Translations under genes and position numbers: made by a program
Assembly (NCBI RefSeq): GCF_032854445.1
Contig: NC_088300.1
Span: forward strand, 16,461,191-16,525,190
Direction: 5' to 3'
From: Liolophura sinensis
Taxonomy: Eukaryota; Mollusca; Polyplacophora; Chitonida; Chitonidae
DNA length: 64,000 nucleotides
The notes under the pieces: model-generated
The model's database searches: none
What the model was told of the DNA's origin: nothing
What the model saw: only the letters and a program-made list of their open reading frames with translations
Shown here: one piece after another, positions 35,301 through 47,522 of the stretch
Numbering within the stretch: the first letter of the stretch is position 1
Layout of the letters: the number at the start of each line of letters is the position of its first letter

Positions 35301-37539
35301 TCAAGTCCAGCTCATGTTGGCTTCCTCTCTGGCCGTACGTGGGAAGGTCTGTCAGCAATCTGCAGATGGTCGTTGGTTTCCCCAGGCTCTTCCCAGTTTC
35401 CACCCACCATAATGTCGTCGTATAAGTGAAATATTTTCGAGTACTGCATAAAACACAAATCAAATAAATAAAATAAATGAATACTTTGATCAGTCACATC
35501 CCATTGTTTTATTTGATACATATCTGGAATGGAAACATGCCATAAATGTTTGTGTTAGCTGTTCACCATGTGTGAAAACATCACCTGATTTGATGTGTTA
35601 ATGTAAGGTTGATAATAGATATATTACATATAGATTGTTATAGATTGATGTTAATTTTCCAGTGCTGCTCTGGTGATTGCCTACATTATGGAGAAGTATG
35701 GACTCTGCTACAAGTAAGGTTGTTATTGAACTATTTAGGCTTCAGTGAAAAGAAAAACACAAACATGAAACCTTTGGTAAACTAAGGAAATGACTGCCAG
35801 TAGAAAATAGAAAGGTTGTGTTTTAATGACTCAGAAGTTGAGACATACCCCCATAACAGTTTATAATTGGATAAAATTGTGAACCCAATCAAGAATAGGT
35901 GTGTTACAGTGATATTTGAAGATATAGATAGTTATGGCTCAGTTAATATGTCTTTAAATTCCCCAGATGTTTTTAGTGACGTGTCTCACAATTTTGGTTA
36001 TCTAACAGTAAGAGTGGACAAAAGATTTTGTGAAAGGAAGGTGTAGAACTTCAGCAAATCACATATACAATTACATGAAATTATAAATGTGTGTAACAAA
36101 ATGGAACAAAAGATATTTGGGTATAAATTCTATGTTGTTGACATCTCAGAGAGTTTATCTGATCAGTGATTGCCTTTCTCCTGTGTTACCAGAGATGCTT
36201 TTGGGTATGTACAGCAGAGGAGATTCTGCATCAACCCAAATGAGGGATTTGCCCACCAGCTTACGGTAAGGAGACAAACCAGCATGTTGCTCAAACATTG
36301 CAAAAATTTGACATGTTTATTGTTGTTAATAAAATATATTCTGGCCAAAAATGTTAAAAAGTCTTCTCTGACAATTATTTGTACATGTACTTATATACTT
36401 TACTCTGATATGGTGCTGATCATATTTTTCGAGATTATACCTGGCACGTCAGGTATTTGCTAGAAGCGTATGATGGACAATATTTATGATGTGTATATAC
36501 TAATGACTATGATTTTGTTGTATTCGAAGATACTAGCGCAATACCCATAGTTAACATATACTTGTATCCTACTTTCTGGGTGCAATTTTTCAAATCTCGT
36601 CCTTTGATCTTCAACAATGCGCCTGCCAAGTTTATTTATTTGATTGGTGTTTGCGCCGTACCCAAGGATATTTCACTGATACGACGACGGCCAGCATTAT
36701 GGTGGAATAAAACCAGGCAGAGCCTGGGATAAATCTGGAAAGTGTGAAGTCTATGACTTGAATGGTTGTGATGTAAGTAAATGATGGAGATACACAGACA
36801 CAGCTTTATAGTTACAAAGTAGTAAAGGTTTTTCACCATTTTTCTGTTTCAGGAGTATGAACCCATCTACAAGGCCAAGTTAAGTTTACAGAATGGACAG
36901 AGATCAGCAGACACTGGTATGCTGAAACAATTCATCCAAAAATATTATCTCTTCTTTGTGTTAATATGTAGTAAAATTAAACAAATGTACCTGTCGTAGT
37001 GGTTTGTTCAGTAGATTAGAACTTTTCTTTGTTGTCCTGAATCATGAATTCATTACAAAATAGTTTCATATGTATAATGGATTTTAGAGATGTTAAATGA
37101 CTTAAAATTTCAGCCAGTACTGAGTTGCTATTTTTTGCCAGATTCTCAGATCTAGTTGTTTTGAGGTTTGTTTGGAATGTGTGATGATATCCAACTTGAA
37201 AACTTTTTCGTTTCAGCGTCCAAAGCAGTATTTCATTACATTTATTTGAATGCATTTAAAAAAGCAACCTTTGGGGCAAAAGTTTGGGTCACTTAACTTT
37301 ATCTCATTTTATTTGGCGTGAGCTCTCCATTATTTATAATATTGTAAAGAAAAATAAATGTTAACATTTAGATCGGTAGTAGTATTTTCCAGCCTGTGTG
37401 AAGAAGTCCACTTTTTAAAATCCTGACATGCTAAATTTCTTACAGGAATAACAGACTTATGCTCATGTTGGCAGGAATGTTGAAGAGGAAGTTAACAGAG
37501 GACCATGAAGAGGATGGGTGTTCTTGGATGGATACATAA
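32378..37539 (+). CDS. STYX: STYX, catalytically dead dual-specificity phosphatase
   Basis: Nine exons: 32378-32425 (the donor could instead be at 32417), 33373-33405, 33775-33926, 34628-34688, 34873-34949, 35663-35713, 36193-36265, 36853-36916 and 37475-37539. They join to about 207 residues (human STYX 223). Early exons give DWAYAMRRDMQ, EILPGLYLGPYAAAMRSKL and ITHIVCIRH. The active-site loop reads VHGNAGISRS, with glycine where active phosphatases have cysteine, so the protein binds phospho-targets without cleaving them. Vertebrate STYX retains ERK1/2 in the nucleus and competes in FBXW7 ubiquitin ligase complexes. The C-terminal phosphatase part has DAFGYVQQRRFCINPNEGF and HQLTEYEPIYKAKL. 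The acidic tail LKRKLTEDHEEDG matches the family end. Confidence 0.93.
34317..34552 (-). repeat. third tRNA-derived SINE family (C)
   Basis: Read on minus, it starts gggtcctcacaggctcagat (box A-like), passes a cctgcggaggctttgcgtca body, and ends in a tail related to family A (taaacatcaatcgaaaa). It lies in a STYX intron. Related fragments occur near 57345-57440, 62377-62462 and 63003-63085. Confidence 0.6.
35219..35479 (+). repeat. SINE family A, full copy
   Basis: It starts ggcctccgtggctcagtagg and ends aaaacacaaatcaaat plus (aaat)n. The 9-bp target duplication aatactttg is present at 35210-35218 and 35480-35488. Inserted in a STYX intron, sense orientation. Confidence 0.94.
36636..36740 (-). 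repeat. SINE family A fragment
   Basis: Reversed tail (tttgattggtgtttgcgccg) and cgacggccagcattatggtg body in a STYX intron. It is 5'-truncated and diverged. Confidence 0.8.
37446..37474 (+). other. alternative 29-nt segment of STYX last exon
   Basis: A strong acceptor (tttcttacag) ends at 37445 and a second one (catgttggcag) ends at 37474. Use of the first adds 29 nt, shifts the frame and stops at TGA 37481-37483, giving about 198 residues without the acidic tail. Use of the second gives the family-like tail and a stop at 37537-37539. Confidence 0.5.
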
Positions 37540-38669
37540 ACACTGCCAGAGCTATTCCCTTTTATTATTGTGGTGCTCACCTGTTCTTAAAGGCAACAAA
37601 TGTCAACAGTTTATGTGGACATCACAAATATTCCTGTGACTCACTTCTCTTAGAAACCTGAGATCTCCACTGGTTTAGCCACATATTCGTGCCTACCCTG
37701 ATGGGCTTTTTTTTTTGGAAGGGCTTTTACATATTGTTGCCAGATGGAGTCAGCTGTGAGTGAGTGTTTTCAGAAGAAGATTCCTGACAAGCCTAGGTGT
37801 CGGACAGCTTAATACAGGGGACCTAATCCTATTTGGAACTGTTGATACCTCACAGAAGAACTTTAATTAACCTCTTGTCGATCTTCATCTTTGTGAAAAT
37901 CTACTGCATAGGCCTTCACCATGAGAAACCATTGATAAAAGTGACTGGAGCCTCCTTGGTGAATTTTATGATTATCATGTATTATAGTTTACAAAGGTGA
38001 CCAAGTTGTGGTGCACGGTGAATACACGCACATTTGACCAGCCTGAGGAACATTTGACCACCTGACCACTCAAGACTTGGTTGCGCAGGCTCAAGACACA
38101 GTGCAGATGTATGCAACTGCAATTAACACCTGGAGAGTCTAAAGTCACCTGCAGCTTAAAACTTGTCCTGTAAATAATTACTTGAAAAGGTATTTTCCAG
38201 TCTTTTTTTTTGGGGGGGGGGGGGGTTCTATGAGCGTAGTTGTCTGCCTTGTAGTGTTAACTTCTTGTCTGCCAAAGCAGCCTGATATGGCCTACAATGT
38301 ATGTGTCAGTGTTTGGAGTGTAATACATGTACAGTTATAGCCGTTGATTGATGTTTGAACAATCATGAAATATATACTTCAGTAAAACTTTAAGGGTAAA
38401 TAGTATATATGTGTAGCCATAGAAGGTTCACATGTTGACAGGTCAAAACAGCACTTATAGTAGCCTACTTGCAAGTCCTGGGTGTCAGAAGAATGGGCAA
38501 TCCTGGAAGCCCAAATCCTGGAAGGAGAGTATCATCTAAATTGTAGATTGATGGTCTCCTTTGGGAGGCAGTGTTATATCCTCTTAACTGAAAACTGAAG
38601 CAGTTTTATATTCTCAAACCTGCAACCATAAAAACTACAGTTTATGTGTACATTTATGTCTTCATAATG

Positions 38670-39092
38670 GAAAAATGACCTTCATGGCCGAGGAGTTGGC
38701 ATGCTAGCGCAGCACAGTGGCTCAAAGGTTCCTCACCAATGGAACTGTTAATGTACACAAAAGGGGGTTATGGTGAGGGACACCATGTGTTTGGAGCTGC
38801 CTACGATTGTCACAAAGGAACTAGCATACTTAACTAAGGAATTTAGCTGAGGAACGTTGTCATGATCATGTTGAACTAAGAATAGGTCACAAATGGATTG
38901 TGGAAATTGGAATGCATATTTCCTTACAGGGTAACAGTGCAGTGTTACACTGGACATAATAAGTACATGTTGCTATGTAATCTGACTATGCCCATTTTGA
39001 ACTGAACTGTTATGACCAAAAACTGTCTGTTTCCTTCCCCATGGTATAAGTGAAATACTCTTGAGTACAGTGTAAAACACCAATCAAATAAG
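38670..39092 (+). repeat. SINE family A split or mosaic copy
   Basis: A degraded head lies at 38675-38740 (ggcatgctagcgcagcacag, cctcaccaatgg) and a family A tail at 39046-39090 (ggtataagtgaaatactctt, acaccaatcaaataa). The about 300 bp between them do not match the family body. Confidence 0.55.
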
Positions 39093-40589
39093 TATTTGTC
39101 TCATTGTCACATGAAAACTGTGTTTGTCTCACAAAAAGTATAACTTTAATTGGGTGTCATCCGTAGAAGATAGTGGGGAGCTCTGAGTTCGAACTCTTTT
39201 ATCGCTAGAGGTAAAAAAAAGTCCTGTATCATGTTACCTGTCAGAAATGTTAGGGAACTATTTTTGATCACATTCACTATATCATGAACGTCTGAAAAAA
39301 GTCATTTGGAGTAGACAGTTGATGGTGAAAATTGTGGAGCTGATAGTTTGTGAACTAGAGAAGTTTCTAAAGGAAAGAGGTGTCATTTGTGCCTTTGGAA
39401 TGCAGTAAGACAAGTGATTGGTAAATTAATGTCTGCGAAGGTTGCCTAACATTTTTCACAAGTGACATGATACAGGAGGACTGTTTTTAGCTTCAATGAC
39501 ATAAGAGTTCGAACTCTGAACTCCCCTATTGGGTTGTTTCTTTAATATCAATATCAGATCCCCCTGAAGAACGTTTCTGAAACTTAGAGGTGCTGATTGG
39601 AATGAAATTTGTGTACAGAACTAAATTTTTGGCTTTGTTTTATTTGTACAATAATACAGGATTTTTTTTCTTTGTCTGTTGGCTTTAATTTTGCTACCTC
39701 AACATTCATAATCAGTACATGTGGGATTTTTACATAGAATGTAATCATTTTAAAAGCAATGCAGTCGTAACACACCATTTGTATACCATTTTTACATAAA
39801 ATAGCCGTATTCTTTTTGAATGATACTCCTACAAGAATGTGGAACACATTCATAGAATAGTGCCTATCATAATTCATTGTTTGCACAGAAAACAAGGAAT
39901 ATTTTGTGGTATAGTGTGTTGTCTCATGATCAGCGAACAGTCTGATTGAAAAAGTGCCTTATACTCATATTACAATTTTTTGAACAGACATCTTTTCCTC
40001 CTACTTCAGTTCACTAAAGATGTTTGAGAGATAAATGAAGCCAAACATAAAGGTTTGTACAGCCCACATTTTCCAGTCATTATGCATGGATTTCTGAATG
40101 GTAAGAACTGAGTATGTGTGAATGACACATTATGTATATATACCACTGGTCTGTCTCTGCAGTTTGTGTATAAAGGGTATTTTATCACAAGGTACAGCGT
40201 TCTTGTTGCTTTCTTTACCATCCTAGTATTGTATGAGTAAAGCAAGCAGACTGATAGTATGAATTTATTTCACAATAGGTAGTATAGAGTTTAGTACATG
40301 GCAACTTAAATGTTAATTTGGAGACTCAAACTGAACACAGGATGTCATAGTGATGGGCTATGTTAATTATGTGCCACTATATTTTTAACAATACTTTTGC
40401 GGGGATATCCCAGAGTTCAGGTTGTTTGGAGATCGGAATGTAACGGCTTGAAATGCTAGCACCACAAGTTCATACTCAACACAAGATGGTCAATTCTCTC
40501 TCCCCAACCTTGCAAGATTCAATCATATTTGCTTAATAATGGGATCCCAACACAAAAAAAATCAGTATCATTTTGCGTGGTGAAATTAT

Positions 40590-40900
40590 AAAGAGCCCTA
40601 ATGATGCAGTTTCAAAGATACTCATGGACACCTCCATGAAGGCTTGTGTGCAACTCACAAAAGGCCTGTTGATACCTTTAGTGTCTGTGGACACCTATGG
40701 ACACCCTGAAAACGTCTGTGGACACCCTGAGAAGGCCTGTGGATATCGCCCATATCACAGGCAGACACCTGGAGAAGCCCAGTGTGCAGCTTGCACAAGT
40801 CCTGCTGATACAGTGTCACCCGTGGACACCCACAACAGGCCTGTGAACAACCTTGAAAGGCCTGTGGGAATCTCCATGAAGGGCAGTGGGCATCTTCCAG
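40590..40900. repeat. degenerate GC-richer tandem repeat
   Basis: Recurring ctgtggacaccctgaga-like and ggcctgtgga-like words make a diverged tandem array. The 112-codon open frame across it is low complexity and has no support as a gene. Confidence 0.6.
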
Positions 40901-43900
40901 TTTTAAGTTGAAAAAAAAAAAAATTCGGAGAGCCTGTAGTAAACCAACAACCACAACCAGGTACCTGACAAAGCGCATCCAGTTTCGCAGAGAATAGCGA
41001 AAAAATGATTTTGCCTTCTGAAATATTTTAATGTAACAATAGCAAGTGTCTGGAATGTGAAACAATTATTTATTGCATCAGATGATCACAAAAAATCAAA
41101 AGTGTGAATCATGACTGTATCAGCACTTATGAGTGTTCCAGTCACCCAACAATCCCCTCACCCTAAAAATGACCAGCTGCTCTTCAAATTGTGTTCAAAA
41201 GTGATAAAAACCACCTTATAATGGTTAGTCTCCCACCTATAAAAAATTATTGATACTTTCCAAAAAAATAGATTATGATCAGTAATAATTGCAGACAGTA
41301 CAGGGAATATACACCTTCCCAGGGGTAGCTTTTGCTGAAAACAGCACAGTTTGAAATTCTCTCTTAAAGATGTGATCATATAAAAGTTTGTCTAATGTCT
41401 ACCCCGTGTCTTCTAAAATTTGAGACGTCTGGTCTGCTCATTTCAGTCAATATATATGTAATTCCAGAAGGAATATTGAGTTTCTTTTCTCTCACATGGT
41501 TAGACCATCTAATGAAAAACATACTCATATCTTTACTTTTCCAAAAGGCTGGTACAGGAATGTAATATTCTAATTTCAACACTACTAATATTTGTCCCAT
41601 ATTTTAGAAGAACTAGGGTAGGTAGACATCGACATCCAAACAAAGGGAGATAACCTGGAATACTGACATCCATGGTTGGCTTCATTTGCCCAGTACAACT
41701 ATTACATGCATTTTACGTGAATAATTCCCCCTGTTTTTCATCTAAAATTACAATGTGTAAAAATACAGAAAGACAAAAACAAAACAATAAAAACAAAGAA
41801 TGGCAATATAAGCCACCTGTTTGATATTTATAGCCACATATTTAAGGCTGGCATTTAAAAAGCAATTATTTCGCAGTTACTTCAGTCTGAATCCTGCAGT
41901 ACTAGATAGCAAGGTACACAAAAATTTGAGAAAATTTATCCCTTTCAACTTTTCCAAAAATTCACAAATATGAGCATCCCCCAAAACAAACCCCTTGTTT
42001 CTATGTTTCATAATACATTTGTTACAAGTGCGTAACATGCTCTCCTAAAAGCACCCCAAAACCAGACAAAACACCTTTTAAAAAGTTCTCTTAGCGTTCC
42101 ACTATGTCTAGCATTTCCATCTTTTCCCCCAAAGTGCAGTGTTAATAAATTATGAATTATGTGGTCATAAAAATGTATCCACATGTAATTCCAACACCCA
42201 TCAGACAACACCTCAACAAAAATACATCATTCATGACATAAAAAATTGGATAAAATATTTTTCATTCAACTGGTGAAAGTAAAAAGGAATACCTCTAATA
42301 ACTTACTTCATTTGTTGAATTTACACCAGTGATGACAATTTTAATTCATTGATCTGTAGTAGACACTAAAACCTTAATGCCTCTAATCTCCCTGTAACGG
42401 ACCTATATGCTGTGCAAAAATACAAACCATAACACACCTTCTTTTCCAGATTTATCTAGCTAGGTCAAAAAATGACATCTAATTATTTACCTTCTAACAA
42501 AGTGTAAAATGTGTTAAAATTAAGAAGTTGGAGGATATAGTTAAAATTCTACTTTGACACTAAAGTTTTTTGCAGTGATCATTAAAATAGTTGAAAATGT
42601 CATGTAGGAGGTGATCATTGGCCGATTTTGACTTTACTCTGACCTCGAAGGACGGACGGAGACCACTCTATGTTTGCCAATGAGCAATAATTCAACCTCT
42701 TCCTCAGCATAAATAATTTTATAGCCTTGATATAAAATTAGTTTTAGAAGACCAGCTGTCTGGAACACCTAATTGTAGTAATAGAACGTGCTATGGATGA
42801 CAAATAGAACAAAACATTAGGTTTGGAAGTTTGCTTTAAAATATTGCACATGATTTCTAATAGCAACAAGCCATTTTATCTCTCGCTTAAGATGTACAAT
42901 AATGTTGAGAAAAGATGCTGCTAACAATTTGTGGTTATCACAGATTCTTGCTTGGATTTTAATCTGAATTGCCTCTCATCTGGCTCACATACATACATGT
43001 ACATGTATAAACCCACAGAGAAGTGCATATTACAAAAGCTAAGTCATACAAAACGGTATTATACTGAAATCTGCAAATTTAAAAAAAAAACTCATGGCTA
43101 TTTATCATAATTTTCACAGACACTTTAAAAGCAGTATAAAAAGCAATCAACATCATTTCAATTGCACTACTGCAGTTTTGACATTAAAGGTAATCTGCAA
43201 TCATCTGAAAACTGTGTGTAAACAATAAACTGGGCATTATACTGTTCATGTGCATGTGTGCTAAAACATACTGCTTGATTTTATTTTATTAAACTACCAT
43301 GAATATTTGCCCAACATACTGCTGTCTCGAAACAATCAATACCTTGTCGTTGCATGATATTTTAATGCTTCAATGCAACACTTCATTCAAATTTTGGACA
43401 ATTTTTTCAATGTTCAATATTTCATTGGTCATCAGATAAGAGCCTTGGGAATTCAAGCACATCATTAGATTTCAACAGAAAACAAGTTATGGTTTACTAA
43501 CATATACAAGGACTCTTAAACTTCACTCACGCATTTACTTCAGGTTGTAAATAATCAACAGGGAATAATACAATGTAAAATAGCCTATAAATAGTTTGTG
43601 CTTATTATTTGAATATTAAAGGTCAATAAATCTCCCAGTTCACCTTAAATGACATGTTCTTAACAACTGCTGAATCAGGTGAGTAGAATTCAATATAAAT
43701 CACAGTGAGTGAGGATGAACAAATGGCGGAATGACACGATAAGCTTAACATTCAAAAGGCTTAATCTGCACAGTTCTTTAGTTCAAAGGTCTCGATTATT
43801 GCTAAGTCAACCCATGATTCTTGGTATGCTGCAAAAAATAAAACCAGACATAAAGCTTTTGATGTGCCTCTTTTCTACTTTTTCCTCGAAAACTCGAAAT

Positions 43901-44705
43901 TGAAAAGTGTGAAGAGATAATTATTTGTCACATCAATATCACCCCAACAAACTAATAATGATGTCACACAGCAAAATGAGATCACATAAACAGAAATAAA
44001 CAAAACTTAATCACGCAAAATTAGAGACAATAATTTGTGATATTTCAAGGTAAAGAATCCATCAAGAAATATTATAATGACTGACATTATGAAAGGTAAT
44101 TAAAAAAGGAAATGTAAAAATAATTTAAAAAAAAAACCTGACATTTGTCATGACGAGGAAGAAACTACCTTAAAAAATGTGTAACATATTTGTATAAGAC
44201 TTAAATGACTTGATACCCAAGTAAAAGGGGCCATGCATATTTATGTATTCCAGAAGATCAGACTATAACTTCAAAATACACTGTAATAGTTATACAATTT
44301 GCCATTGTGTATTGCAAGTAAAACAAACCATAATTCCTCATTCCCACCATTCCCCACCCCAAAAATACACCTAGTATTACAGAGCGGAGCAAACATTTGA
44401 CCATTAAAGCTGTTTAATTTAATAATGGCATTTTAAACAACATTGAGCAAAATATTACAACTCCAGACAATATATACTGAAACTCTAAGCTGTTTAGTAA
44501 TGAGTCAAGAAACATATTGCCACAAATATAAAGAAATCTATCCCCTAAAAATATACATGTATGCACATGTGCAACAGATAACAACAAAACATCATATAAC
44601 TCTGAAGACTGGAATATGGCAGAATCAGTAACAGGAGACAACTATCATCCACAGGTAAGTCCCAACATAATCTCAACAGGTGACACAGACACTCTCTCCA
44701 TCTGC

Positions 44706-47522
44706 TTATGTTGTCCCATGTTTGGTGGTTTCAAAGATTCCCTTCTTAAAAAACGGTTCACATTCACAGAGGAACTGTTTAGATACGTATGGATTTTTGG
44801 CCGCTTGGAGGGAGGAACTGGGACTCTGTCGACACACTTCCACAAAGTTGATCAGGTAATGCTGAAAGGTAAAGAACAAAAATCTTTTAAGAATTCATTG
44901 ATAATGAATAGCAATGTTGTCTACTTGGTTTTTGTATGGATTGTTATTCTATGCACAGTATTTATGTATCATTTTGACAAGGAATTCTTAAAAACCATAC
45001 GAAAAGATTTTGTAAGCCATAAACTTTTTTTTTTAATTGATTGGTGTTTTATGCCATACTCAAGAATATTTCACTTATAAGATGATGGCCAGCATCATGG
45101 CAGGAGGAAACCAGGCAGAGCCCAGACAAAGGCCATGACCATCTGCAGGTTGATGGCAGACCTTCTCATGTACGGCTGGAGAGGAAGCCAGCATGAGATG
45201 GACTCACAGCCACCGCAGAGATGAGAGGCTCCTGGGTCATTCCGCTGCAATGGCACGCTAACCCCCTAGGACACAGAGGCCCTCATAAGCTATAATATGA
45301 ACATTTTTTGCCATTCATGGCTTGTCACTAACCTCTAAAGATCTCTGGCGATCAGAAACAACTTTTTCTGATCGACTGAATAACTTTTTGGGAGGAAAGG
45401 CCAAGGCTGCAACCTGGGAATGGAGAATTGTGCCTCATTAAGTGAACAATAATCTTGAAGTGGTACAAAACTTTTAATGGTAAAATCATAGCTTTTGTCA
45501 CTGTCAGATCATCACAAGCTTACGCATAATTTCATCACTAACAGATCATCTCAATCTTACACAAAAATTCATTAAGCCAAACTCATCCAGGCTTCATCAG
45601 TATCAAATTATCTGAAGTTTATATACACAATTCCATCAATGTCAAAAATAAAGTTAACAACAACAACTTAATTGATTTCAATTCATCTCAATCCTACAAT
45701 TTTTTTTATTAATGTGGCCAAAAATATTGAACAATAGACTTGACAGAAGATGAATTGTCTCCTACTTCAGGAATTTTCTTCTTGGCTCGCTGATGGAGAT
45801 CCCGGAATCGGCTATAACGACGATAAATAGTCCAGCTTTCATCTCCTAAAACAATCTGAAAAAAGACAACAATCCCTGTTAGACTACTCCAACATATTCC
45901 ATCAAACTCTGCGAGGACAGTGAATTCAGAGCATATTCTATTTCAACGGTAGAGGTACATTTCACCTGAAGTTTGGCCTGTAAAAACACCTTTTCAGAAG
46001 CACATAAAGACCTTATGATGCCAACACCAAGGATTTTCCAATAACAAATAAATCACACTTCACAAACAACCCATGTGAAGGTGGATGAATCAGACAGAAT
46101 CAAGCAAAATATCTCACTTGAAAAAAAGTTAAACATTTAAATACATTACAATTCTCAGTCATTTTGCCCAAAACGAGGCAAACTGTTTGTATAAATCATG
46201 TATTAGCTGTATATAGAATAAGGGTGACAGAATAATTTTGTCTAGTTTGACAATAAAGGTAACACTTGCTGAACAAATATGGCTGAAAAATGCTTGAAAC
46301 AGAGACACTTAACATCATTGTTTGCAATACCAGTGAGTATTACACGAAACTCTCTCTCAAAATGGTTTACCAATCACAAAGATAGAACCTATTGCTCTGC
46401 ACTTTTGCAGGCATCGTGTTCACAAAAGCCAAATATAAACTTCGACATGAGAATGCAGGTCAAAAATGAGTCACACTGACTACAATCTTAGTACATGTGT
46501 GTGTAGCTACATGTGAAATTCTCAGTCTTGGTAGTTTTCAACATTAATGGTCACACTGTGAACTTAAGGTCATTTGCTCTGAAGACAATCTGATCCAGTC
46601 TGCCAAAACCGGCTGCGAGATAAGAAGATGTAACATTTAGGCTTTATCGTCAATTTATTTCCGGAAATTCAATGCCTTTTTTCCAAAAGTTTTAATGTCT
46701 CTCTCACCTTAACCTCATACTCATAATGGGAATCAGCTCCGTGGCCAGACAGACGATATGTTGGAATTGTGACATCCACTGTAGCAGCCATGTTGATGCG
46801 ACTGTTGACTTTGTTTGAGCTGCCACTTGAATCACTAGCCTGCCAAATACAACAATTTATTCATTTATTTGACTGGGTGTTTTAGGCGATACTCAGCGAT
46901 ATTTCACTTATGCAACTGCTCCCAGCATTATGGAAACCTCGGGGGAAGTGCACAATCCCGTATAGGTTTCTGGCAGTCCTTCTCACATATGGCCGGTCGC
47001 AAAAGCAAACTGTAGACTGTCCAGGTATGTATGCTTTATTTCTGGTCAAACACATGATACAAATTGCATACAGAGTAACAGAAAAATGAAACACAATCAT
47101 CACAGTGCAACTTTTACACTACACCTTTAAATTACTCAAGATTTTTAGGTAGACAGACCTCAGAAATCAGATGAATATGTCACAGAAAGAACCAACAAAG
47201 AACCATCACGAACAACTTTTCCAGCAGAGGTCTTATATACATAAAACTGTTCACTTACGTTTCTTACACATATTTCAGGGATGCCAGAATTCATACCAGG
47301 TGACTGTGTAAAAACAAAGAAATGCAAAACAGTCAAATATCTGCACACATCACAAGAAAAAGAAATACCAGTTTTCAATATTCGTCTAAATTAAATTTTA
47401 TTTAAATGGACATAAAAACAAGATACCGGTATTATACAAAGTTTCACATGAACATACTGACCATGACAGTAACATAAGGATTGGACTTTGAGGGAACAGC
47501 TTGGGCCGGGAGGTTTCCATTG
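44706..47522 (-). CDS. KIF16B: KIF16B linker, PX domain and tail (6 exons)
   Basis: Exons 47462-47522 and 47259-47303 give a low-complexity linker ([35 protein letters not shown]). The PX domain starts [14 protein letters not shown] and continues [28 protein letters not shown] (the RRYSRF motif used for PI3P), [12 protein letters not shown] (the PX proline loop), [15 protein letters not shown] and HYLINFVEV. The protein ends in [16 protein letters not shown] plus TTKHGTT, very like the vertebrate KIF16B C-terminus. Confidence 0.95.

Larger units (their letters stand above)
37540..44705. other. non-coding region between convergent STYX and KIF16B
   Basis: The two genes point at each other, so this holds both 3' UTRs. 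It is AT-rich with no recognised coding block. A minus-strand AATAAA lies near 41060 (plus: ttatttattgc), a possible KIF16B polyadenylation signal that would imply a 3.6-kb UTR. Simple runs (T9G13 at about 38203-38225) and SINE pieces occur. Confidence 0.5.

Noticed and set aside
40573-40911. 112-codon plus-strand frame
   Set aside because: Low-complexity translation of a degenerate tandem repeat; no splice context or family match.
44616-45080. 154-codon plus-strand frame with an apparent donor
   Set aside because: It is antisense to the last KIF16B coding exon, whose minus-strand reading matches the family C-terminus.
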